DNA of 64,000 bases from Pyrinomonadaceae bacterium (GTDB lineage: Bacteria > Acidobacteriota > Blastocatellia > Pyrinomonadales > Pyrinomonadaceae): assembly GCA_019186825.1 (NCBI GenBank), contig JABARP010000006.1:120487-184486 (forward strand). The letters run 5' to 3'. Of this stretch, positions 27,754 through 36,081 are shown in pieces. Below the pieces are notes generated by a model. The model was not told the origin of the DNA. It saw nothing but the letters and a program-made list of their open reading frames with translations, and ran no database searches. Both the position numbers and the translations under genes were made by a program. Numbering within the stretch: position 1 is the first letter of the stretch; every line of letters begins with the position of its first letter.

Positions 27754-27929
27754 TCAGCTCGATCGCGACATTCTTTACGCATATTCCAGAGTCGATCGGC
27801 CTGCTTGTTGCGGGCGTTGCGATGACGGCGACGGCGGCGGGGCTACGAAACCTTTTGAAGGTCAGCCAGACCGCGAAGCCGGAAGACCGTGATGAGCAGA
27901 GCTTGGAAGAGCATAGGACGGAAGGTTAG
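27750..27929 (+). CDS. 59-residue membrane microprotein in the EPS operon
   Basis: Small gene whose ATG overlaps the TPR lipoprotein stop (ATGA) and whose stop lies two bases before the Wzz start, leaving no gaps. Product: MISSIATFFTHIPESIGLLV, then AGVAMTATAAGLRNLLKVSQ and a charged tail ending EEHRTEG. One transmembrane helix (about 14-34) is followed by a basic then acidic tail. The PES-hydrophobic-basic order recalls PEP-CTERM sorting tails but is not at the C-terminus. Codon use resembles the neighbours. Function unknown. Tight packing, coupling and the helix argue that it is expressed, possibly as an assembly factor for the Wzz/kinase complex. Confidence 0.7.
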   Translation: MISSIATFFTHIPESIGLLVAGVAMTATAAGLRNLLKVSQTAKPEDRDEQSLEEHRTEG

Positions 27930-27931
27930 TT

Positions 27932-29587
27932 ATGAGTGAATTCAGACAAAGATCGATGGGCGAATGGGCCGCAATTCTAAAGCGGCGGAAGTGGATGATC
28001 ATCCTGCCGATGATCACGCTCACGTCTGCGGTCGGCTACGTTGTTTACAACTTGCCCAGCATTTACGAATCGACGTCGCTGCTTACCGTAAAGCCGCCGA
28101 CGATCTCGTCGAACCTTGTTCAGCCGCTCACTAATGAAGATTTTTCGCAGCGTCTGCAAACGATCAACCAGGAGGTTTTGAGCCGCTCTTCGCTCGAACC
28201 GATGGTGATGAAATACGACCTCTACCGTTCTGAGCGTAACGCGGGCATGCCGATGGAGCTTGTTATCGCCAAGATGTACAAGAACATCAAGGTCGAGCTG
28301 GAAGAGACGGGCGATCAAAAGGTTGCGGCTTTCCGCATCCATTATCGTGACCGCGAACCGCAGGCAACAAGGAACGTGACAGCCGAGCTTGCGAGCAAAT
28401 ACGTCAACGCACAGGTTCAAAACACGACCGAGATCGCCGAATCGACAAAAGAACTGTTTACACGCCAGCTTGATGAGAAAAAGGCAGCTCTCGATGACCT
28501 TGAGAAACAGCGGCTGGACATCATGACGGCGAACGTCGCGACGTTGCCGGAATCTGAACAAGGATTGGTCGCACAGCTCCAGGGACTTCGCTCCCGCGAG
28601 GACACGATCACGAAAGAGAAAGAGACGCTTTTTAACGAGAAAGGCCGTCTGAACGATTCGATAGCCGCGAACAACCGCCAGATGCGGCTCATCGAGGACT
28701 ACGGCCAGAAAGAGACTCAGGACACTGCTCGGCAGGCAGCGAGCATCGAGGACACGCTTCCGTATGCAGAGCTAGTGAAGCGCCGTTCTGAGCTCAATGC
28801 TCAGCTCGACAATTTGCTTAAGGTCTACCGTGAGAAACATCCAGCGGTGATCGCAAAGCAGGCGGAGATCGCACGCGTGAATGAGGAATTCGACAATCTG
28901 CGTAAGAGTGCTGATCGCCGAGTTGCAAATGCAACTAGATCGAGCGATATGCGGGCGGACCTCCAGAAGAAAGGCCTCGAACTCGAGAATCAACGGATCC
29001 AGGCGCAGATCGCCCAGATCGATAACCAGATCGCACAAAAGGATGTGGATCGTGCAAAGAACGCGAGCGATATCGCGGCTATCGAGGCACGGCTTAACGC
29101 GGTTCCGAACGTGAAGGTCGCTCTCGAGGGCATCAACGCACGTTATCAATCGGCGAAGCAATCGTACGACGAGATCCTAAAGAAAAAGAACGACGCAGAA
29201 ACTCTCGTCGGCGTTGAGACGAACGCACAAGGCGAGTCAATACGCGTACAGGACCCGGCGAATTTGCCGCAAAGCCCCGTCGCACCGAAGCGTTTTGTGT
29301 GGACATTCTTTGGAGCGGGAATCGGGATGGCATTAGGCCTTTTCTTGGTCGGGATATTCGAGATACCGCGGCTGTTCCGCATCCAGAATATTGAGGATGC
29401 GAAGTATTACACAGGTCTTCCTGTTCTCGCTTCGGTGCCGCCGCTGCTTTCGCTTCCTGAGAAGGTGTGGATCAAACGGGCATCGCGTCTAAAGCTCGCG
29501 GCCGGTGCGGTCTTCGCGATAGGCATTATCCCTGTGATCGTTCTCATTCTGCAGGCAACAAGGGTCTTCGAGATCATTACGTCATAG
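27932..29587 (+). CDS. Chain-length determinant/polysaccharide co-polymerase (Wzz/GumC)
   Basis: 551-residue inner-membrane protein of the Wzz/GumC/EpsB polysaccharide co-polymerase family, which sets polymer length and couples synthesis to export. Order: cytoplasmic N-terminus, transmembrane helix (MIILPMITLTSAVGYVVYN, about 22-40), a Wzz domain, a long periplasmic coiled coil (about 175-400), a second helix near 448-468 and a third near the C-terminus (AVFAIGIIPVIVLILQ). SPVAPKRFVWTFFG before helix two is the typical proline-rich signature. The cytosolic kinase is encoded separately two genes downstream. GGAAGG precedes ATG. Confidence 0.92.
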   Translation: MSEFRQRSMGEWAAILKRRKWMIILPMITLTSAVGYVVYNLPSIYESTSLLTVKPPTISSNLVQPLTNEDFSQRLQTINQEVLSRSSLEPMVMKYDLYRSERNAGMPMELVIAKMYKNIKVELEETGDQKVAAFRIHYRDREPQATRNVTAELASKYVNAQVQNTTEIAESTKELFTRQLDEKKAALDDLEKQRLDIMTANVATLPESEQGLVAQLQGLRSREDTITKEKETLFNEKGRLNDSIAANNRQMRLIEDYGQKETQDTARQAASIEDTLPYAELVKRRSELNAQLDNLLKVYREKHPAVIAKQAEIARVNEEFDNLRKSADRRVANATRSSDMRADLQKKGLELENQRIQAQIAQIDNQIAQKDVDRAKNASDIAAIEARLNAVPNVKVALEGINARYQSAKQSYDEILKKKNDAETLVGVETNAQGESIRVQDPANLPQSPVAPKRFVWTFFGAGIGMALGLFLVGIFEIPRLFRIQNIEDAKYYTGLPVLASVPPLLSLPEKVWIKRASRLKLAAGAVFAIGIIPVIVLILQATRVFEIITS

Positions 29588-29627
29588 CTTCCGCGGAGAC
29601 GAAATGATCATTTGCAAGAGGTGATTT

Positions 29628-30689
29628 ATGTATAACGAATTTTTCGGTCTAGAAGACAGTCCATTCACGCTAACGCCAGATCCGCGTTATATCGTGTTCA
29701 CGCCGAGCTACAACGAAGTGCTCGCAAGTCTTTACTACGGCCTCGAAGAGGCAAAGGGCTTGATCGTGCTCACAGGCGAGGTCGGGACGGGAAAGACGAC
29801 CGCACTGCGCTGGATACTGCGTCGTCTTGATTCGAGCGTGCTGGCCGCGTATGTCTTCAACCCGCGACTTTCGATCGACGAATTCTACCATCACGTTACT
29901 CAGATGCTTGGGATCAAGGATTGGTCGAACAAGGCAGAGCTTTTGAATGTGATGGGTAAGGTTCTCGCCGAACGTCATCGCCGCGGCCTCCGCACGGTGA
30001 TCATCATCGACGAAGCACACGAACTGTCAGATTACGTTCTCGAAGAGATCCGCCTCCTGATGAATTTCGAATCGGACAATGCAAAGCACCTTCAGATCGT
30101 GCTTACCGGCCAGCCGGAGCTTCGTGACCGCTTGAATCAGCCGAATCTGCGACAGCTCAAACAGCGTGTCGCCCTGCGTTGCAATATGCACGCTCTGCCG
30201 ACGATCGAAGAGGTCGAGCGTTACATCAGCGAACGCCTTATCATCGCCGGTGCCGAAGACCCGCAGATCTTTTCGCCCGAGGCGATCGATATGATCTTCC
30301 GCTGCTCAGAGGGGATTCCGAGGCAGATCAACAACCTTTGCGACAACGCGATGGTCGCTTCTTATAGTGCAGGCGAGCGGATCGTTTCGCGGAATTCAGT
30401 GATCGAGGTTGCAAAGAATCTCGATATGCTGCCGGACGAACGAGTAACCGGTCCATCGCATGAAGCAAGCACGATCCTGCGGCCCGATGCACACGAAGAG
30501 CTGTGGAACTCGACGCCGGTCAACGGCGGCGTATCGTTCAGTCCTGCATACACTTCAGCGAATGGCAACGGTCACGCGGCTCAAGCGCATACGGCCAACG
30601 GGTCGAATGGAGATGCGTCCGGACTTCGCTTCGGAGACCTTGATGATGAGATCCACCTCGAACTCGGCGATCTCGATCGGTTCGACTAA
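29628..30689 (+). CDS. ExeA-like AAA ATPase of exosortase/EPS loci
   Basis: 353-residue cytoplasmic ATPase of the ExeA/general-secretion type consistently found in XrtA-type EPS clusters. It opens MYNEFFGLEDSPFTLTPDP, a hallmark of the family. The Walker A motif is GEVGTGKTT (Lys56) and Walker B is VIIIDEAH (Asp128, Glu129). After the AAA domain (about 1-265) comes a linker of roughly 85 residues rich in Asn, Gly and Ser and an acidic end (DLDDEIHLELGDLDRFD). No peptidoglycan-binding domain is fused, unlike ExeA. AGAGGTG precedes ATG. Its role is probably energising or positioning the export machinery. Confidence 0.9.
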   Translation: MYNEFFGLEDSPFTLTPDPRYIVFTPSYNEVLASLYYGLEEAKGLIVLTGEVGTGKTTALRWILRRLDSSVLAAYVFNPRLSIDEFYHHVTQMLGIKDWSNKAELLNVMGKVLAERHRRGLRTVIIIDEAHELSDYVLEEIRLLMNFESDNAKHLQIVLTGQPELRDRLNQPNLRQLKQRVALRCNMHALPTIEEVERYISERLIIAGAEDPQIFSPEAIDMIFRCSEGIPRQINNLCDNAMVASYSAGERIVSRNSVIEVAKNLDMLPDERVTGPSHEASTILRPDAHEELWNSTPVNGGVSFSPAYTSANGNGHAAQAHTANGSNGDASGLRFGDLDDEIHLELGDLDRFD

Positions 30690-30703
30690 TTGGAGATATT
30701 GAA

Positions 30704-31702
30704 ATGAGTGTCCTTCAAGCTCTACAAAGAAAAAATTCAGAAAACCCGACAAGCACAAAGCCAAAAGTGGTGGCGTTCGACGCCCCCGGCCGGCGGAACC
30801 TTCCGCCCGACCTTCTCGGAACCGGGCTCGCTATCGGGTCACCAAGATCGGCGTTCGACGGGCAGCCGAATTCTTCGCTCGGGACGGCACTCCCTGACGT
30901 AGAAACGGGCTTAACTGCCGGGGCAAAACCGAATGCCGATACCTTAACGCGTTCGCATCGACGGCCGCTGCCAGATTGTGTCAGCTGGACCGTCGATGCC
31001 GAGCGAGTTGAGCCTCGCCTCGTGGCGATCACAAGCCCCAACTCAAGCTACTGCGAGGAATATCGTAGCTTGCGTACTAACGTGCTTCATAAGAGCCAGC
31101 GGCAAAATTTGCAGGCGATCGTCGTCGCAAGTGCGAATCCGAGCGAGGGCAAAAGCGTTACAGCGGTAAACCTCGCGTGGATGCTCGCACAAACCGACGG
31201 CGTACGGGCTCTTATCATCGACAGCGACCTCCGTATGCCGAGCCTTGCTGATTATCTCGGCATTGAGACGGAAAAAGGCCTCTCGGATATCCTGACGAGC
31301 GATGCCCGCCTGCAGGACACGATCGTAAAGCTCGAACCTTCGGGACTTTACCTTCTTGCCGGTGGAACGGCTCGTCCAGATGTCGCAGAGCTGATATCCG
31401 GGCCGAAGTATGCGGAGCTGCTAGCCGAGGCACGCGAGATGTTCGACTACATCATCATCGACGCTCCGCCGCTCGCGATCTTTACTGACGCTACGGTTCT
31501 GATCAATAAGGCAGACGGCGCTCTTTTGGTAGTGCGTGCGAACCGGACGAAGTACAGTGCCCTTGACCGCATCCTTGAACCTTTGCCGAAAGATCGGATG
31601 CTTGGCGTTATCTTGAATCAGTCCGAAGAGGTTCTGGACGAATCGCATTACAACTACGGCTACTACAACTATCGCCGAATGGCGGAAGATGCAGCGTCCT
31701 AA
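30704..31702 (+). CDS. CpsD/CapB-type tyrosine kinase (BY-kinase)
   Basis: 332-residue bacterial tyrosine kinase that regulates the Wzz partner through autophosphorylation. The first 100 residues are a variable Pro/Ser/Gly-rich region; the ATPase begins near VAITSPNSSYCEEYRSLRTN. Motifs: Walker A ANPSEGKS (Lys150), Walker A' IIDSDLRMP (Asp173, Asp175), Walker B DYIIIDAPP (Asp253). The C-terminus has the expected tyrosine cluster HYNYGYYNY (five Tyr within residues 316-323), the likely autophosphorylation site. It lacks a transmembrane activator domain, which is supplied by the separate Wzz-type protein upstream. GGAG precedes ATG. Confidence 0.93.
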   Translation: MSVLQALQRKNSENPTSTKPKVVAFDAPGRRNLPPDLLGTGLAIGSPRSAFDGQPNSSLGTALPDVETGLTAGAKPNADTLTRSHRRPLPDCVSWTVDAERVEPRLVAITSPNSSYCEEYRSLRTNVLHKSQRQNLQAIVVASANPSEGKSVTAVNLAWMLAQTDGVRALIIDSDLRMPSLADYLGIETEKGLSDILTSDARLQDTIVKLEPSGLYLLAGGTARPDVAELISGPKYAELLAEAREMFDYIIIDAPPLAIFTDATVLINKADGALLVVRANRTKYSALDRILEPLPKDRMLGVILNQSEEVLDESHYNYGYYNYRRMAEDAAS

Positions 31703-31709
31703 ATGAGAA

Positions 31710-33101
31710 ATGTCAGCAAGCGGGTCCCAACTTAGAAAACTATGGCTTGTCACCGCCGATACTGTGATCATTTACGCGAGTATCATTTTGGCGATGCACA
31801 TTCGCCTTGGTATTGAGGGCTCCGCAAACGAACTTTCGAACCGCAACGGCTGGCTTAAGATCGGGTTTGCGACGGCCATCTGCGTCCTCAATCTGTATTT
31901 CTACGATCTTTACGACTACGTTGTAATGACCAACCGGCGAGAGCTACTGCTGCGGTCGGTACAGGCCCTAGGGATCGCATGGGTTCTGCTTGCGATCATC
32001 TTCTATTTTGCTCCACCGGCAATGATCGGCCGCGGTGTTTCGGTCATTTCCGTGCCGCTTGTCCTTGTTTTTCTCCTGCTCTGGCGGAACTGCATACACA
32101 TCCTTACGGGCCATCCGGATATCGGTGAGAAGATCCTCGTTGTCGGTACGGGACCGACTGCGCTCGATACTGCCGAGGCAGTTTGGGAGCGACGCGATGC
32201 AGGATACAGGATCGTCGGCTTCGTTTCTGAGAACGGTGCGAAACCGCGTGAGAAGCTCGGACGATCAGAGGTTCTCGGCAAGGCCTGGGAACTCGAAGAA
32301 GTGATCAGGAACGAGCGTGTCGATCGCGTTGTGATCGCCGTGCGCGAACGCCGCGGTGCTTTCCCGACCGAGGCTCTCTTGAAAATGAGTCTTGCCGGCG
32401 ACATCTCGATAGAAGAATGCACGTCGTTCTTTGAACGCATAACGGGGAAAGTGCACGTTGATATGCTTCGGCCGTCCTGGCTGATCTTTGCCGGACGGAA
32501 TCGGGAGACACGCCTAAAATCCGTCATTCGTGAAGCACTCTATCGAACGCTTGCACTGATCGGCATCATCCTTTCGGCGCCGATCGCTGTCATCACCGCG
32601 ATCCTGATAAAGATCGAATCGCGAGGGCCCGTTTTTTATAAGCAGGAGCGGGTGGGCAAGAACGGGCGCGTCTTCAAGGTCATAAAATTTCGGTCGATGC
32701 GAGAGGATGCCGAGGCAGACGGCAAGCCGGTTTGGGCCACGGACAATGATGACCGGACAACGCTCGTAGGCAGGTTCATTCGAAAGGTGCGTATCGACGA
32801 GATCCCGCAGTTTTGGAACATCCTTAAGGGCGAGATGAATTTCGTTGGGCCTCGTCCAGAACGCCCGCATTTTGTAAAGCAACTTGCCAAGGAGATCTCG
32901 TATTATGAGCATCGGCATCTTGTGGCCCCGGGTTTGACAGGCTGGGCGCAGATCAAATATCCGTATGGAGCCTCTGTCGATGATGCACGGCAAAAGCTTC
33001 AATACGACCTCTATTACATCAAGAATCAGAGCCTGACGCTCGACCTCGTTATCATTTTTGAGACGGTCAAAACGGTGCTTTTTGGTCGCGGCGGACGGTG
33101 A
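31710..33101 (+). CDS. Undecaprenyl-phosphate sugar phosphotransferase (EPS initiating enzyme)
   Basis: 463-residue polyprenyl glycosylphosphotransferase that transfers the first sugar phosphate to undecaprenyl phosphate. Four or five N-terminal transmembrane helices (about 10-125) precede a Rossmann-like CoA-binding-type domain (ILVVGTGPTALDTAE), then a re-entrant helix near 280 and the C-terminal catalytic domain: GPVFYKQERVGKNGRVFKVI, FRSMREDAE, RKVRIDEIPQFWNILKGEMNFVGPRPERP and PGLTGWAQ (motifs listed separately). This is the WcaJ/CpsE/EpsB type. The donor sugar is unknown. It follows the kinase by seven bases in the same operon. Confidence 0.93.
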   Translation: MSASGSQLRKLWLVTADTVIIYASIILAMHIRLGIEGSANELSNRNGWLKIGFATAICVLNLYFYDLYDYVVMTNRRELLLRSVQALGIAWVLLAIIFYFAPPAMIGRGVSVISVPLVLVFLLLWRNCIHILTGHPDIGEKILVVGTGPTALDTAEAVWERRDAGYRIVGFVSENGAKPREKLGRSEVLGKAWELEEVIRNERVDRVVIAVRERRGAFPTEALLKMSLAGDISIEECTSFFERITGKVHVDMLRPSWLIFAGRNRETRLKSVIREALYRTLALIGIILSAPIAVITAILIKIESRGPVFYKQERVGKNGRVFKVIKFRSMREDAEADGKPVWATDNDDRTTLVGRFIRKVRIDEIPQFWNILKGEMNFVGPRPERPHFVKQLAKEISYYEHRHLVAPGLTGWAQIKYPYGASVDDARQKLQYDLYYIKNQSLTLDLVIIFETVKTVLFGRGGR

Positions 33102-33163
33102 AAAAATCTGGATATTTCCGGCTAATCGGCGTTTTAACGAACCGTAAAATACAAGTGATCGTT

Positions 33164-33934
33164 ATGAAAGCAGCAAAATACGTCCTGATCTCGCTATTCC
33201 TCGTCGCGATGTGCTTCGCTACGGCTTTTGCCCAAGATACGGGAGCAAAAGTATCCGCGACAGATGATGCGAAAGTGTCGGATGCGAAACCGACGGCCAC
33301 GCCCGAAAATGAAAATGCGACGGCGGAGGACGATGCCATACTTCCGTATTACGACAATTATTTGAAGGAATACAGGCTCGGTCCGTCGGATGTGATCACG
33401 GTCGAAGTATTCGGCCAGTGCCCGGATTATTGCAAAGCGGGCATCACGGTTCCACCGAACGCACGCATCTCGTATCCGTTGGTTCCCGGCGGGATCTTCG
33501 TTGCCGGAAGGACGGTTGAACAGGTTGCGGCCGAAGTTACGCAGAAGCTCAACGAATACATCATCGACCCAAAAGTTACAGTAACGCTCGATAAGGCGGT
33601 GTCAACTCGTTATAGCGTAATGGGCAAGGTCGTCTCGCCGGGTGTGCGAGCGATGGATCGGAAGATCAGCGTTTACGAGGCTATCCTTGATGCCGGTGGT
33701 GTCGCGAAAGGCGGCGATAAGAAGAAGGCGTATATCATTAGCTATGCTTCGGATGGACACCTTACAAAGCGCGAGGTCTCAATATCCGATATGGAGAGCG
33801 GGAAGACGGCGATGGTCTATTTGAACCCCGGCGATCAGGTCTTTGTTCCGGGCAAGGGATTTAGTATCGATACGATTTTCGACGCTCTTGGCAAGGCAAG
33901 CGTTGTGAGGTTCTTGTTCGGGAGCCCGTTCTAA
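33164..33934 (+). CDS. Polysaccharide export protein (Wza/OPX family)
   Basis: 256-residue outer-membrane polysaccharide export protein. A signal peptide (AAKYVLISLFLVAMCFATAFA) is followed by an acidic Ala/Thr/Glu-rich linker, then the Poly_export domain (YRLGPSDVITVEVFGQ) and one SLBB-type domain (YSVMGKVVSPGVRAMDRKIS, VYEAILDAGGV). ATG at 33164 is chosen; the frame also opens at GTG 33098, but that would bury the signal sequence. There is no lipobox Cys, so it is short and non-lipidated compared with E. coli Wza, and may need another outer-membrane channel. It carries two Cys (GQCPDYCKAG). Confidence 0.9.
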   Translation: MKAAKYVLISLFLVAMCFATAFAQDTGAKVSATDDAKVSDAKPTATPENENATAEDDAILPYYDNYLKEYRLGPSDVITVEVFGQCPDYCKAGITVPPNARISYPLVPGGIFVAGRTVEQVAAEVTQKLNEYIIDPKVTVTLDKAVSTRYSVMGKVVSPGVRAMDRKISVYEAILDAGGVAKGGDKKKAYIISYASDGHLTKREVSISDMESGKTAMVYLNPGDQVFVPGKGFSIDTIFDALGKASVVRFLFGSPF

Positions 33935-33960
33935 ATTGTGCAGAAGAACACGAGAGCTAG

Positions 33961-34974
33961 ATGAAAATCAGGATCGCGCTAGTTTTTACCCTAATCTTTG
34001 GTGCATGCGCCATTGCTCACGCTGAATGGGTAAAGCTTCCGACCCGAACCTTCGCAAATCTCAAGGACATCCTCTTTCAGGATTCGAAGACCGGTTGGAT
34101 CGCAGGGACGGACGGGACGCTTCTTCGCACGGACGACGGTGGCCGAACCTGGCTGCCGGTGCAGAAGTTTACGACCGACGCTATCCTCCAGATCCATTTC
34201 ACGGAACCATCGACCGGCTGGATGCTCTGCGAACGCAGCGTATACAGCCGCGGTACTAACCCGACCTCATACCTTCGAAAAACGACCGACGGCGGCGTTC
34301 ATTGGAGCAAGATCGAATTCGAGGATGCAGGACGCGAACGCGTAACACGCATGCTTTTTGACCGCAACGGCCTCGGACTCGCCTTCGGCGAAGGCGGAGT
34401 ATTCTATCGGCTGCAGGAAGACGGCAAGACGTGGAAGAGGTCGCGTGCGGCGATCCATTTCTTGCTTCTCGACGGTGCGTATAGCTCTGGCACGAACGGT
34501 GCGATCGTCGGCGCGGGTGGCACGATCGTCTTCACGCAGGACAGTGGCCTGACGTGGGAACAGGCAACGATCCTTCACGAGACACAGACACGGATAAATT
34601 CGGTCTTCTTTACGAGGGGAAAGCAGGGCTGGGCGGTTGGAATAAACGGCTCGATATTCACCGCGACCGGCAGCGGACGACTTTGGCGGCTCGTGCCTCA
34701 GGAAGAGACGACCGCGACGCTCAACAACGTCTATTTTACGAGTTCGCGCGAAGGTTACGCTGTGGGCGACGACGGCACGATACTGCACACGACCGATGCA
34801 GGAGCCAATTGGTATCTAGAGAAGACGCGCGTATCGCACAACCTAAATAGGATCGTCTTCAACGGCAAGCTGGGTTTCGCCGTCGGCTTTGGCGGGACGA
34901 TCCTCGCGAAAGGGCCCGGTTTCACCACGCCACAGGACGCAATGCCCGTAATTTCGTCTAAGACCGGCGAATGA
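33961..34974 (+). CDS. Secreted Ycf48-like beta-propeller protein
   Basis: 337-residue exported protein (signal peptide MKIRIALVFTLIFGACAIAHA) made of Ycf48/BNR-type blades. Repeats of the form GWIAGTDGTLLRTDDGGRTW, GWAVGINGSIFTATGSGRLW and GYAVGDDGTILHTTDAGANW recur about every 45 residues, giving six or seven blades. The family includes photosystem II assembly factor Ycf48, but in non-photosynthetic bacteria these proteins are of unknown function. Position at the end of the EPS operon, 26 bases after the export gene, suggests a role at the cell surface with the polysaccharide. No transmembrane segment is seen beyond the signal. Confidence 0.87.
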   Translation: MKIRIALVFTLIFGACAIAHAEWVKLPTRTFANLKDILFQDSKTGWIAGTDGTLLRTDDGGRTWLPVQKFTTDAILQIHFTEPSTGWMLCERSVYSRGTNPTSYLRKTTDGGVHWSKIEFEDAGRERVTRMLFDRNGLGLAFGEGGVFYRLQEDGKTWKRSRAAIHFLLLDGAYSSGTNGAIVGAGGTIVFTQDSGLTWEQATILHETQTRINSVFFTRGKQGWAVGINGSIFTATGSGRLWRLVPQEETTATLNNVYFTSSREGYAVGDDGTILHTTDAGANWYLEKTRVSHNLNRIVFNGKLGFAVGFGGTILAKGPGFTTPQDAMPVISSKTGE

Positions 34975-35091
34975 CCTCGTCAATACTTGACTAAGAATTG
35001 TGATTTTCGTAAGGTTACAGTTCGCCCATTTTTTGGGTGACTTGATCTTTACAACGGATTTTTGGGGCAGGAAGAGCCTCAGAGGTTTCTC

Positions 35092-35167
35092 GGGCACGTA
35101 CGTCAATTGGTAGACAGCCTCCCTTACAAGGAGGAAGTTAGGGGTTCGAGTCCCTTCGTGCCCACCA
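35092..35167 (+). tRNA. tRNA-Val (anticodon TAC)
   Basis: Cloverleaf is complete: acceptor GGGCACG/CGTGCCC, anticodon stem CCTCC/GGAGG with loop CTTACAA (anticodon TAC, Val), T arm AGGGG-TTCGAGT-CCCTT, discriminator A and encoded CCA. The D stem has only three good pairs (GTC/GAC). Confidence 0.95.
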
Positions 35168-35246
35168 GAAATCGAGTAAAGGTAAGAGGTTAGAAGGAAA
35201 TGCCTTTCAAGTGTTCCTCCCTTTTACCTTTGACTTGCCAAAATGC

Positions 35247-35324
35247 GGGGTCGTAGTTCAGCTTGGTTAGAACGCCAGCCTGTCACGTTGGAGGTCGCGG
35301 GTTCGAGCCCCGTCGGCCCCGCCA
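35247..35324 (+). tRNA. tRNA-Asp (anticodon GTC)
   Basis: Acceptor GGGGTCG/CGGCCCC, D stem GTTC/GAAC, anticodon stem CCAGC/GTTGG with loop CTGTCAC (anticodon GTC, Asp), T arm GCGGG-TTCGAGC-CCCGT, discriminator G and encoded CCA. It lies 79 bases after tRNA-Val, probably on one transcript. Confidence 0.97.
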
Positions 35325-35399
35325 CCTTTTTCAAAATCTACAAAGCTGCCGATCTTAACTCCTTTTGAGCTGCAGGTTTGTAGAGCCGGAACTGCAATC

Positions 35400-35431
35400 A
35401 AAAAAGCCTCGCCATAAATGCGAGGCTTTTT
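35400..35431. terminator. Bidirectional terminator between the tRNAs and mglA
   Basis: AAAAAAGCCTCGC (35400-35412) pairs with GCGAGGCTTTTT (35420-35431) across loop CATAAAT. The A and T runs on both sides suit termination of the tRNA transcript on the plus strand and of mglA (stop at 35484) on the minus strand. Confidence 0.93.
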
Positions 35432-35483
35432 GCTTTTTGCAGCGGCTTTTCAGCCGATCTCTTCGGCTGCCAATGATCTACGA

Positions 35484-36068
35484 TCAACCTTTTCTAAGCT
35501 CGGTCAGAACCTGTTTTGCGACGGCTTTTAGAGTGTCAAATACACCTTCGCCGGTCGTTGCGACCGCTTCAAAAACGGGTTCATCCTTACGGAGCAGTTC
35601 TTGAGTAAGCTCGTCCGTCGGAGTCACATTCGGAAGGTCGCGCTTATTCAGCTGAAGAACGTAGGGGATCGTTGCAAGGTCATACCCTTGCGACTGCAAA
35701 TTCTCTTCAAGGTTGTAGAGCGACTCGATATTTGCGTCCATTCGCTCGTCCTGACTGTCGGCTACGAAGACGACGCCGTCCACGCCCTTTAGGATAAGCT
35801 TTCGCGACGCGTCGTAATACACCTGTCCGGGAACCGTATAGAGGTGGAATCTTGTCTTAAAACCGCGAACCGTTCCGAGCTCGAGCGGCATAAAGTCGAA
35901 GAATAGAGTTCGGTCAGTTTCGGTTGCGAGGCTGATGAGCTTGCCTTTTGCCTGCGGCGCGGTGGAGTCGTAGATATACTGCAGATTCGTCGTTTTGCCG
36001 CAAAGCCCCGGCCCGTAATAGACGATCTTGCAATTGATCTCGCGCGATGCGTAGTTGATAAAAGTCAT
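35484..36068 (-). CDS. mglA: MglA-type small Ras-like GTPase
   Basis: 194-residue GTPase of the MglA family, which in Myxococcus and others defines cell polarity and drives gliding or type IV pilus-based motility. Residues MTFINYASREINCKIVYYGP lead into the P-loop GPGLCGKTT (Lys25). Other motifs are TVPGQVYY (the WxxGQ-like G3 with a shift typical of MglA), LQLNKRD (G4) and the switch region around TETDRTLFFDF. ATG at 36068 is preferred over TTG at 36074 because MglA proteins begin at this point. It follows the Roadblock gene by 13 bases, the standard mglB-mglA order. Confidence 0.94.
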   Translation of the reverse strand: MTFINYASREINCKIVYYGPGLCGKTTNLQYIYDSTAPQAKGKLISLATETDRTLFFDFMPLELGTVRGFKTRFHLYTVPGQVYYDASRKLILKGVDGVVFVADSQDERMDANIESLYNLEENLQSQGYDLATIPYVLQLNKRDLPNVTPTDELTQELLRKDEPVFEAVATTGEGVFDTLKAVAKQVLTELRKG

Positions 36069-36081
36069 ATCCAAAAACCGA

